Shown here one piece after another: positions 46,786 to 54,046 of a stretch of DNA of 54,046 bases (the stretch's first letter is position 1; every line of letters begins with the position of its first letter). Origin of the DNA: an uncultured Bacteroidaceae bacterium (lineage in GTDB: Bacteria > Bacteroidota > Bacteroidia > Bacteroidales > Bacteroidaceae); NCBI GenBank assembly GCA_905235525.1, contig CAJOLW010000032.1:1-54046 (forward strand), in the 5' to 3' direction. A model generated the notes under the pieces. That model was not told the DNA's origin. It searched no databases and saw only the letters and a program-made list of their open reading frames with translations. The position numbers were made by a program, and so were the translations under genes.

Positions 46786-47991
46786 TTAAAGATTATCAAC
46801 TCTACCAGGATAAGCCTCCAATGCCTTTCTCAGCACGAAGAGGGCACGGGTGAGGTCTTCTTTCTTGAGCACGTAGGCAATACGGACTTCGTTCTTGCCC
46901 GCTCCGGGTGTGGTGTAGAATCCTGCCGCTGGAGCCATCATGACGGTCTCGCCTTCGTAGTTGAAGTCGGAAAGACACCATGCACAGAACCTCTCGCAGT
47001 CATCGACGGGAAGACGTGCCACGGTGTAGAAGGCTCCCATTGGGATGGGCGAATAGACACCAGGAATGCGGTTAAGTCCGTCAATGAGGCACTTGCGTCG
47101 CTCCACATATTCGTCGTAGATGTCGCGGCTATATGTTTCGGGGGCATCAAGACTTGCCTCGGCTGCAATCTGACCAATGAGTGGTGGAGAGAGACGTGCC
47201 TGACAGAATTTCATCACAGCCTTGCGGATTTCCTCGTTCTTGGTGATGAGGGCGCCGATACGGATGCCACACTCGCTGTAACGCTTGGACACAGAGTCGA
47301 TGAGCACCACGTTCTGCTCGATACCTTCGAGGTGGCAGGCAGAGATGTAGGGAGAGCCTGTGTAGATGAACTCGCGATAGACTTCATCGGAGAAGAGGTA
47401 GAGGTCATACTTCTTCACGAGGTCGCGAATTTGATTCATCTCGCGGCGTGTATAAAGATAACCCGTGGGGTTGTTGGGGTTGCAGATGAGGATAGCGCGT
47501 GTGCGCTCGTTGATGAGTTCTTCAAACTTCTCCACCTTGGGAAGCGAGAAACCCTCGTCAATGGTGGTAGCGATGGTGCGGATGACGGCACCTGCCGAGA
47601 TGGCAAACGCCATATAGTTGGCGTAGGCTGGTTCTGGCACGATGATTTCATCGCCAGGATTCAGGCATGCCAAGAAAGAGAAAAGCACGGCTTCAGAACC
47701 ACCACTGGTGATGATGATGTCGTCGGCTGTCAAATGGATGTCGTACTTAGCATAGTAGTTGACCAACTTCTCGCGATAACTGCGATAACCCTGTGAGGGG
47801 CTATACTCCAGAATCTTGCGGTCAATGTTCTTAATGGCATCAAGTGCCACCTGTGGTGTGGGCAGGTCGGGCTGTCCGATGTTGAGGTGATAAACCTTGA
47901 CGCCACGCTTCTTGGCAGCGTCAGCCAACGGTGCCAGTTTGCGAATAGGCGAACTCGGCATCTCCGTTCCTCGTATGGATATTTGGGGCAT
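46786..47991 (-). CDS. Pyridoxal-phosphate aminotransferase, class I/II
   Basis: The 401-residue protein resembles aspartate/aromatic aminotransferases. NIGQPDLPTP near residue 38 and YSPSQGYRSYREKL lie in the substrate arm; NPNNPTGYLYTRREM and the lysine in DSVSKRYSECGIRIG (Schiff-base Lys) form the cofactor site. The exact amino acid is not known. A longer frame to 48132 exists, but the ATG at 47991 begins the conserved region and follows a promoter at 48038-48046. Confidence 0.9.
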   Translation of the reverse strand: MPQISIRGTEMPSSPIRKLAPLADAAKKRGVKVYHLNIGQPDLPTPQVALDAIKNIDRKILEYSPSQGYRSYREKLVNYYAKYDIHLTADDIIITSGGSEAVLFSFLACLNPGDEIIVPEPAYANYMAFAISAGAVIRTIATTIDEGFSLPKVEKFEELINERTRAILICNPNNPTGYLYTRREMNQIRDLVKKYDLYLFSDEVYREFIYTGSPYISACHLEGIEQNVVLIDSVSKRYSECGIRIGALITKNEEIRKAVMKFCQARLSPPLIGQIAAEASLDAPETYSRDIYDEYVERRKCLIDGLNRIPGVYSPIPMGAFYTVARLPVDDCERFCAWCLSDFNYEGETVMMAPAAGFYTTPGAGKNEVRIAYVLKKEDLTRALFVLRKALEAYPGRVDNL

Positions 47992-48037
47992 ATCTGAAAG
48001 ATAGAAAGTTTTTACCGTTAAAAAGTACAATAATTGT

Positions 48038-48046
48038 GCAAAGGTA
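48038..48046 (-). promoter_or_regulatory. -7 promoter box for the aminotransferase
   Basis: On the minus strand TACCTTTGC, 46 nt before the start at 47991. Confidence 0.6.
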
Positions 48047-48152
48047 CGAAAAAAATCTCTCTCTATTCTCTTTTCATCAAAGTTTTCTTTGGTTTCAGTA
48101 TAAAAGTTGTATTTCTTTACCATAAAACACAACCTTTAACCCCACAATATGG

Positions 48153-48221
48153 GCACGGTGCGTGAAATATTACGCGCTGAGTGCACGAAATATTATGCGC
48201 ACGGTGTATGAAATCACAACG
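48153..48221. repeat. Three degenerate 23-bp tandem repeats at the kinase 3' end
   Basis: Units at 48153-48175, 48176-48198 and 48199-48221 share GTG(C/T)(A/G)(C/T)GAAAT. The first two units are semi-palindromes centred on GAAATATTA flanked by G/C-rich arms. The last unit overlaps the final codons of the histidine kinase. Part of it could act as a 3' hairpin for the operon. Confidence 0.7.
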
Positions 48222-50130
48222 GCAAGGTGAGGACAAATCTGGCTCCCTCTTTATAAGAAGAATCGAGGATGAAAGTGCCTCCCATCAACTCTGCTCCGCG
48301 ACGAATGAGAGTAAGACCGATGCCAAGTCCTTCGCTATAATAATCGAGTTTGAAGAATGGGATGAAGATGCGGCGGGCATCCTTTTTCGCAATGCCCATG
48401 CCCGTGTCTGTCACAATGAAATTGATGTTTCGTTCGTCTTTCAGCCTGCATTCCAACGTAATGAGCCCTTCCCGTGTGAATTGGTTGGCATTGTCAAGCA
48501 TTTGTTGCAACATCTTGGGCAGTGCGTCAGAGATGGCGGGAATGGTCAGAGAATCTGGAACACAGGTGACAAATTTCAACTTGACAGTGTCTGGACATTT
48601 GAGTCTAATTTTGGCAATAGTCTTGCGACAAAGATCGTTACATGCAAAGCGAATGTCATTGGGCGCACTTGTTATGGTCTCAAGGAACGAAGCAGTGAGC
48701 AGTTTGTCTATAATGCCCTTGATGTTCTGAGAATTCACCTGCATGCCATCAAGAATGGTCTCCATCTCATCGTCGGGGATGGATTGATGCCCCATACGGA
48801 GCACCTGTGAGAATCCAATAATGATATTGAGCGGTGTGCGCACCTGATGGGTGAGGTCTTGCATGAAGGCGGTCTTCTTATCAAGGGCTTCTTGTGCTTG
48901 CTTGTTGGCGATAAGTAATTCTTCATTCCGTCGCTCTATTTCCTCATTCATCTGGTGAATGTCATGAATATAACCAGCAATAGATTGCTGCATGACACCA
49001 AAGGTGTTCTGCAATTGTCCAACGGGGTCGATACGGTCACTGTGGGGTATGTGCTCGTTGAAATTTCCTGCAGCGATTTTTCGTGCTTGACTTGCCAACT
49101 GATTGACAGGCTGAATTTCTGTATGAATGATTTGATAGCAGAACAACAACAACAATAGCAACCCGATGAAAATGAGGAAAATGACAATGTAGAAAAGATT
49201 ATTGTAGCCACGGAATATTTCACTTTCAGGATAGATGATGGCAATACTCCAGCCCGTCTGTTGTAATTGACAATAAAACACATAACACATCTCTTCGTTC
49301 AAATACAACCGTTGGATTCCCTCATTACCATTGAGCATATCATTACCTAATGAAACGATACCTGCATCACGGTCTGGATCAGTATTTGTGAAAATGGTCT
49401 GATACACCAACTTCGTTGTATCTGGATGAATGAAGAATGTCCCATCCCCACCAAGCATGATACAATAAGAATTGGGCGATGGCATCTTTTCCATAATGGT
49501 TTGAGAAAGCCATGACAAAGAAAGGTCGGTTGAGATGACACCAATACATTGCCCCTCATTGCTAATGAGTGGAATGGCATAGGATGTGATGGCATCACGT
49601 GAGAGACCATTTTCTTCTTCATATTCATCAAAGAAAGGATCCACCCAACAAGCCTTGTTCTGCTGCTTGGGTTTCAGATACCATTCCTTTTCGAAATAAC
49701 GATAACTGTCATTTCCCTCCTGTCGAGTCTCAATGAAACCATTTTTTCGAGAGGTATAGACGGAATAGTACTCACCCTTCTCTTGGAAGAAATAGGGCTC
49801 AAAAGAGATGGAACAGCCATTGAAGTGAGGATTCTGTTCAACGATACGCTGAGAATAAGCCTCCACAGAATCAGGTTGCAAATGTGTGCGCACCAACCAA
49901 TCAGTATTGTTGGTGACAATTTCCACCTCATTCAGTATCGTTGACACTCTCAGCACTGTATTGTTCAACACCTGAGAAGCCCTGTTAATCGCTTCATTAC
50001 GCACATAATTCCGTGACTTCACATAGAGAAACCCAAGCGACACGATAAAAATGAATGCCGCAATGCCCATGAGCATGAGACCAATCCTCATAGACAAAGA
50101 ATGCCGTATCATAGTCAATGGATTTTTCAT
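48214..50130 (-). CDS. Cache-HAMP sensor histidine kinase
   Basis: The 638-residue protein has a membrane helix near residues 15-35, a large periplasmic double-Cache-like sensor (to about 300), a second helix (about 307-330), and a HAMP domain. The HisKA box is DLTHQVRTPLN with phospho-acceptor His428. The ATPase domain shows the N-box LDNANQFTREG, G1 box DTGMGI and GLGIGLTLI. No response regulator lies adjacent, so its target is encoded elsewhere. It overlaps the upstream pseudokinase gene by ATGA. The N-terminal 400 residues are clearly paralogous to that neighbour. Confidence 0.92.
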   Translation of the reverse strand: MKNPLTMIRHSLSMRIGLMLMGIAAFIFIVSLGFLYVKSRNYVRNEAINRASQVLNNTVLRVSTILNEVEIVTNNTDWLVRTHLQPDSVEAYSQRIVEQNPHFNGCSISFEPYFFQEKGEYYSVYTSRKNGFIETRQEGNDSYRYFEKEWYLKPKQQNKACWVDPFFDEYEEENGLSRDAITSYAIPLISNEGQCIGVISTDLSLSWLSQTIMEKMPSPNSYCIMLGGDGTFFIHPDTTKLVYQTIFTNTDPDRDAGIVSLGNDMLNGNEGIQRLYLNEEMCYVFYCQLQQTGWSIAIIYPESEIFRGYNNLFYIVIFLIFIGLLLLLLFCYQIIHTEIQPVNQLASQARKIAAGNFNEHIPHSDRIDPVGQLQNTFGVMQQSIAGYIHDIHQMNEEIERRNEELLIANKQAQEALDKKTAFMQDLTHQVRTPLNIIIGFSQVLRMGHQSIPDDEMETILDGMQVNSQNIKGIIDKLLTASFLETITSAPNDIRFACNDLCRKTIAKIRLKCPDTVKLKFVTCVPDSLTIPAISDALPKMLQQMLDNANQFTREGLITLECRLKDERNINFIVTDTGMGIAKKDARRIFIPFFKLDYYSEGLGIGLTLIRRGAELMGGTFILDSSYKEGARFVLTLPL

Positions 50131-51608
50131 GATTCTGCGGGTTCTTCGTTTGACAAATTCGTGGTATCGGAGGCTTCCAGAAGTTGATTGAGCAGACGGG
50201 TGACAGTCTCTGTTTTTTCAAGCATACAATCAACATGCTGAGCCATCTCTTCCTCTGAGAGACTCTTATATTCTTTTCGAATGAGGTCATTCTCTTCCAC
50301 TATGGCATCTATAGGACCAAGCATCTGATTGGTCATATTGCTGATGACCGCTGTCTTCATGCGATCATCCTCCTTCGCCAATTCATTAGCCTTCAACAGT
50401 TCCGCATTCCGTTGAGTCAAGGTCTCTGTGGAATGTTTTATCTTATGTATATAATTCAGCAAAGACTGCTGCATCGTAGAGAAACTACGCTGCAATTGCC
50501 CTATTTCATCATGCCGTTGACTGTCGGGAATCACCTTCTCATAGTGACCTTCTGACATCCGTTCTGCTGATTGTCCCAACAATTTCAGAGGACGTATATT
50601 CCGACGAATGACGATGACACAGAAAAGAAGGAGAGTCAGAATACCTGCAACTGTAATGAAAATCATATTATTCTGTAGTTGGAGGTAGGGTTCCAAGATG
50701 TCACTTTCAGGACACACAATCGCCACACTCCACCCCGTACGTGGCAAAGGTTTGTAAAACACATAAAGTTCACCAGTTTCACGATGTAGCACCTTATACC
50801 CACTCTTCCCCGCAATCATCGCCGCACCCAGGGCTGTCAACTCTTCATCTGGATGTTCCAATGTGGGGGTGAAGATAGTTTCATAGAAAAGTTTTGTCGT
50901 ATCAGGATGAACAAGGTATGTTCCTCCCCGCCCAATCAATATGCTATATGAATGAGGGAAAAGATTACCTTTTGAAATGTTTTGAGAAAACCACTTCAAG
51001 GACAAGTCAACAGACAGGATGCCAACCACACGGTCATTCTTATCGTGGATGGGGTAACTGTAAGAGGTGATGTAATCATTCACCTTGATGCCACCATTGT
51101 CATAATCTTTGAAAGGTTCCACCCAATAGGGCTTGTCAAGCAGTTTGGGAATAAGATACCAATCCATGTAATAATACTCGTATGCCTCATTCCCCTCTTG
51201 CTCTGTCTGAATAGAATCTTCTCCATTATAGGAATATGCCGAAAAGAACTGCCCCTTCTCCTCAAACTGAAATGGTTCAAAGGCAATGGAACATCCATAG
51301 AAATCAGGATTGTTCTCCAATATCTTTCTACTATAAGTGTACATGGAATCGGGGGTGTCCAAATGCTGCTCCACTAACCATTTCATGTTAGTAACCGCCA
51401 CCTCCGCATCATGCAATGTGTTTTCCACATGCAATTGCGTGCTCTCTAATGCTTGAGTTGCCCTCCCCATCGCTTCATCCCTTACTGCCATGCGAGAATA
51501 GTGGAACAATATTCCAAGGACAAGAATAAACAAAATCATCACACAAGAGACGACACCCAAAGAAAGCCGTGCCGCCAACGAACCCCTTATGTAGTTGACT
51601 ATGTTCAT
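50127..51608 (-). CDS. Cache-HAMP sensor with degenerate HisKA, pseudokinase
   Basis: The 493-residue protein repeats the layout of the next gene: membrane helix (about 15-36), Cache-like sensor, second helix and HAMP (about 330-385). The HisKA-like helix ISNMTNQMLGPIDAI has Asn427 exactly where the neighbour has His428, and the chain ends shortly after, without any ATPase domain. Shared sensor motifs such as GCSI(A/S)FEP and HPDTTKL(F/V)YxTIFT show a tandem duplication. It could form mixed dimers with the kinase or only sense a ligand. It starts 1 nt after the stop of the binding-protein gene. Confidence 0.82.
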   Translation of the reverse strand: MNIVNYIRGSLAARLSLGVVSCVMILFILVLGILFHYSRMAVRDEAMGRATQALESTQLHVENTLHDAEVAVTNMKWLVEQHLDTPDSMYTYSRKILENNPDFYGCSIAFEPFQFEEKGQFFSAYSYNGEDSIQTEQEGNEAYEYYYMDWYLIPKLLDKPYWVEPFKDYDNGGIKVNDYITSYSYPIHDKNDRVVGILSVDLSLKWFSQNISKGNLFPHSYSILIGRGGTYLVHPDTTKLFYETIFTPTLEHPDEELTALGAAMIAGKSGYKVLHRETGELYVFYKPLPRTGWSVAIVCPESDILEPYLQLQNNMIFITVAGILTLLLFCVIVIRRNIRPLKLLGQSAERMSEGHYEKVIPDSQRHDEIGQLQRSFSTMQQSLLNYIHKIKHSTETLTQRNAELLKANELAKEDDRMKTAVISNMTNQMLGPIDAIVEENDLIRKEYKSLSEEEMAQHVDCMLEKTETVTRLLNQLLEASDTTNLSNEEPAES

Positions 51609-51609
51609 C

Positions 51610-52596
51610 TTACTTCTTTTTATTATCTTCTTTCTTTAATAGACCCAACAATTCCTGATAGGAGACATCTCTATCAATCATGCCAAAATCTTTCATCAGA
51701 AAACTCGCCTTTTTCACCATGTCCGGACGCACACGGAACTCACGTTTTCCCGTGTCAGGATCTTGTTGCAGACGAAGAATTTCTTTCAGCATCATTCGCT
51801 GGATGACACGGTTGGTCTGCACATGGCCTTCTCGGACATATTTCATCACAATGTCCAAGGCCTCTTCCTGATGAGTAGCCGTCCATTCCCATCCCTTCTT
51901 GCTGGCTTCAGCAAAACGCTTCACTTGCTCACGATGGGTGTCAAAGTAATCACGTTTCACATACACACCATTTTCTTGTATATTATAGCCATGATCCTTG
52001 AATCGGAAGAGGCTTGCTTCCGGCATATTAAAACCCGCCTGCTTCAGCAATAAATATTCGTTGTAACTGACTATCGACAACAAATCCACACCGCCAGACA
52101 GGAATAAATTGATATTATCGGTAAAAAAGACCCATTCAAAGTCCGTCTTTGCCTTCTTATTCACTATAAACGCCAGATGGTTCGGTGCTGAGATATAGAC
52201 AGCCAGACGTTTCTTTTTCTCATTGATAGGATTCTTGCCCCAACGAGACACAATCATATGGCTGTTGTTCATGGATGTCTGAAAGATATTGACCAATGGC
52301 GTACCATTGGCTATGATGTCAATAGCAGACATTAAGGAAAACATGCCTGCATCACACTCGTCCGTTTCCATGCGATGATAGACAGTGGCTGTCAAAGAGG
52401 GGGGCTGGATAACCACATCCAATCCTACTTCCTTATAAAAACCTTTCTCTTTAGCCACATAATACCCTGCAAATTCTGCTTGAGGTGTCCACAGGGTAGT
52501 GAACACAAATTTCTCTGTCCCCATCATACTTGTGCTGGACAGCAACAAGTATAAAATAAGCACACCTCTGATGTAACCTATCCTGTTGTTTTTCAT
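51610..52596 (-). CDS. NMT1/THI5-like periplasmic binding protein
   Basis: The 328-residue protein has a signal peptide (about residues 1-26) and the bilobed fold of NMT1/THI5/SsuA-like binding proteins: TLWTPQAEFAGYYVAKEKGFYKEVGLDVVI near residue 34 and YNEYLLLKQAGFNMP near 180. Relatives bind thiamine precursors, pyrimidines or sulfonates. No ABC permease or ATPase gene and no thiamine riboswitch is seen nearby. Its gene is 1 nt before the pseudokinase, suggesting it feeds a ligand signal to the sensors. Confidence 0.82.
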   Translation of the reverse strand: MKNNRIGYIRGVLILYLLLSSTSMMGTEKFVFTTLWTPQAEFAGYYVAKEKGFYKEVGLDVVIQPPSLTATVYHRMETDECDAGMFSLMSAIDIIANGTPLVNIFQTSMNNSHMIVSRWGKNPINEKKKRLAVYISAPNHLAFIVNKKAKTDFEWVFFTDNINLFLSGGVDLLSIVSYNEYLLLKQAGFNMPEASLFRFKDHGYNIQENGVYVKRDYFDTHREQVKRFAEASKKGWEWTATHQEEALDIVMKYVREGHVQTNRVIQRMMLKEILRLQQDPDTGKREFRVRPDMVKKASFLMKDFGMIDRDVSYQELLGLLKKEDNKKK

Positions 52597-52657
52597 TATT
52601 TAGTTTATTATGTTTTCCATATCCATCCCCTCTCTTCATCCCTCATTCAACTCTTCC

Positions 52658-53416
52658 TCATTCAGCCTTGCCTTCTGTATCGTCGTCTTTCTTCTGCATC
52701 TCCTCTCTGGTGGGGAAATGCCCCAGCCATTTCATCTGTCGAAGGCACCACGACTGCCGGCGATACATATACTTAGTTGGTGATGCCGAGTCCATCTTGA
52801 TGGGATTGGGCAATGTGATGGCTATCATCGCACACTGGTTGCGGGTCAAATTCTTTGCATCACAACCGAAATGCTCTTGTGCCACGGCTTGTGCACCGTA
52901 GATGCCGTCGCCCATCTCTATAGTGTTCAGATAGACTTCCATAATCCGCTGCTTGTCCCACATAAATTCCATCAAAATGGTGAAATAAGCCTCAACACCT
53001 TTGCGGAACCATGCCAACTTTCCAGAAGAGGAGGTTGGAAAAAGGAACACATTTTTCGCCGTCTGCTGACTGATGGTGGAACCACCTCGAAAACGCTCTC
53101 CTTCTGCACGTTCGTCTATCACTTTCTGAATGGCGTCCCAATCGAAGCCATTGTGGGTGAGGAAATTCTGATCCTCGCACGACATCACCGCAAGTGGCAA
53201 ATCGGCAGACATTTCCTCAAGCGGCACCCACGCATGGTGCCATCTGATCTTTTCACCCCTACTCACCTGCTCGTATGCTCGTATGAACATGAGCGGCGAG
53301 GTATAGACAGGGAGGTAACGGAAGGCAAAGACCAGCAAGATGCTTCCCGCCAATAAGACGATGAGCGTCCACTTCACAAGATTCCCCAATTTGGAAAAAA
53401 ACTTCCCCATTGTCAT
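52658..53416 (-). CDS. mtgA: Monofunctional biosynthetic peptidoglycan transglycosylase
   Basis: MtgA links lipid II into glycan strands. The 252-residue GT51 protein has a membrane helix near residues 13-32, catalytic Glu81 in CEDQNFLTHNGFDWDAI, and GGSTISQQTAKNVF at 111-124; no transpeptidase domain follows. It precedes the binding-protein gene by 61 nt and follows the OmpA-type gene by 63 nt, with no clear promoter in either gap. Confidence 0.94.
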   Translation of the reverse strand: MTMGKFFSKLGNLVKWTLIVLLAGSILLVFAFRYLPVYTSPLMFIRAYEQVSRGEKIRWHHAWVPLEEMSADLPLAVMSCEDQNFLTHNGFDWDAIQKVIDERAEGERFRGGSTISQQTAKNVFLFPTSSSGKLAWFRKGVEAYFTILMEFMWDKQRIMEVYLNTIEMGDGIYGAQAVAQEHFGCDAKNLTRNQCAMIAITLPNPIKMDSASPTKYMYRRQSWCLRQMKWLGHFPTREEMQKKDDDTEGKAE

Positions 53417-53479
53417 ACGCCTTATTTAATCGTTGCAGATGCAAGACTGAATGCCAGCCCTGCACCTGCCTGCAATGTT

Positions 53480-54046
53480 TTACTGCAATGTGCCAGCGTT
53501 TGCGGCATTAATCATTGCCTCTGAAGCATAGAGGTAAATCTCCACACGACGATTTTGAGCCTTGCCCTCCTTAGTGGAGTTGTCAGCAACAGGATTGTTT
53601 TCCCCAAAACCGATACTGCTCTTAATCTGAGAAGGAGCGGCACCCTGAGCCAACACATATTGCTTTACAGCATCAGCACGGTCTTGGCTGAGTTTTATGT
53701 TCTTCTGGAAACTTTCTTCTACAGTAGAGCCCTTGAAGCCCGTGTTGTCGGTATAACCTTGAATGGCCACATCGCAGTCAGGATATGCCCTCAGTACATT
53801 ATTGGTAAAGTCGGTAAGATTGTTCATGGCTGTTTTGCTAAGCATAGATTTACCTGAATCGAAAAGGATTCCAGAATCGAATGTAACCTTCACAGCGTCA
53901 AGACCATTCGAATCTTTTACGCTCTCCACTTGAGCATTCTGCACCTGCTCTGCTTGAGCCTTCAGCTTATCCATCTTCTTACCGATGAGAAGACCTGCCC
54001 CTGTACCAACAGCTGCACCAATCGCCGCTCCAGCCAATGTACCACC
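53480..54046 (-). CDS. OmpA-family protein, 5' end outside the window
   Basis: The gene runs past the right edge, so the start is not seen. The visible 188 residues begin with a glycine-rich stretch (GGTLAGAAIGAAVGTGAGLLIG) as in YMGG/glycine-zipper outer-membrane proteins, then an OmpA C-terminal domain with GYTDNTGF, LSQDRADAVKQYVL and GKAQNRRVEIYLY, which binds peptidoglycan. Similar proteins anchor the outer membrane to the wall. Confidence 0.87.
   Translation of the reverse strand, partial: GGTLAGAAIGAAVGTGAGLLIGKKMDKLKAQAEQVQNAQVESVKDSNGLDAVKVTFDSGILFDSGKSMLSKTAMNNLTDFTNNVLRAYPDCDVAIQGYTDNTGFKGSTVEESFQKNIKLSQDRADAVKQYVLAQGAAPSQIKSSIGFGENNPVADNSTKEGKAQNRRVEIYLYASEAMINAANAGTLQ

Noticed and set aside
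46717-47796. Open frame of 359 codons on the + strand opposite the aminotransferase
   Set aside because: It is a shadow of a gene with clear PLP-site motifs; it also starts inside the repeat region.
48153-48221. CRISPR array
   Set aside because: The 23-nt units follow one another without unique spacers, and no cas gene is present.
51610-52596. Thiamine-precursor ABC importer
   Set aside because: Only the binding protein is present; there is no permease, ATPase or TPP riboswitch nearby, while sensor genes follow within 1 nt.

Overview
The window looks like chromosome of a Bacteroidota member, most probably Prevotella or a close relative (Prevotellaceae). The signs are: repeated -7 promoter boxes of the Bacteroidetes type TAnnTTTG(C/T) upstream of transcription units; few Shine-Dalgarno-like leaders; families typical of the phylum (DUF4836, GIN-domain and DUF3298-type lipoproteins, a secreted GH2 glycosidase, a SlyD with a Cys/Gly tail); and housekeeping genes resembling Bacteroides/Prevotella orthologues. 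I see no rRNA, tRNA, CRISPR array, IS element or prophage. The genus is an inference.

Layout. 1-354: gene-free, A+T-rich. 355-10339: an FAD-dependent oxidoreductase diverges from a + strand unit dnaX-trmB-[single-chain restriction-modification enzyme]-mrp-pseudouridine synthase; the RM gene looks like an insertion into a core operon. 10389-13603: sstT, a beta-barrel protein remnant and a phosphohexomutase. 13761-22150: a long minus-strand operon read map-tsaD-rsmE-lipoprotein-ABC ATPase-ABC permease-(AmgK-like kinase fused to a RapZ C-terminal domain)-murU-like nucleotidyltransferase; the last two suggest cell-wall amino-sugar recycling. 22357-25907: small envelope proteins of unknown role, one frameshifted, and an Lrp/AsnC regulator. 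25888-28350: maf, kdsC, a DUF2520-like protein and a nitroreductase. 28534-35972: mltG, a GH2 glycosidase, nadE and ettA. 36094-40012: kdsD, kdsA, ssb, a frameshifted aroC and slyD. With kdsC, the window holds three Kdo-pathway steps. 40137-47991: GIN lipoprotein, valS, a solitary ftsZ, a LolC/E-type permease and an aminotransferase. 48214-54046: a signalling operon (NMT1/THI5-like binding protein, Cache-HAMP pseudokinase, Cache-HAMP histidine kinase), then mtgA and a partial OmpA-family gene.

The two most unusual signals are these. (1) A family of degenerate tandem repeats with a constant 7-nt period occurs between genes and also, in frame, inside three conserved housekeeping genes (murU-like, nadE, ettA); two of these insertions encode nearly the same peptide. 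(2) The three-gene operon at 48214-52596 contains a tandem duplication in which the first sensor keeps the Cache, HAMP and HisKA regions but has Asn in place of the phospho-accepting His and lacks the ATPase domain. Other features worth attention are two 22-23-nt-period arrays of palindromic units at gene 3' ends, the kinase-RapZ fusion and two single-base frameshifts.
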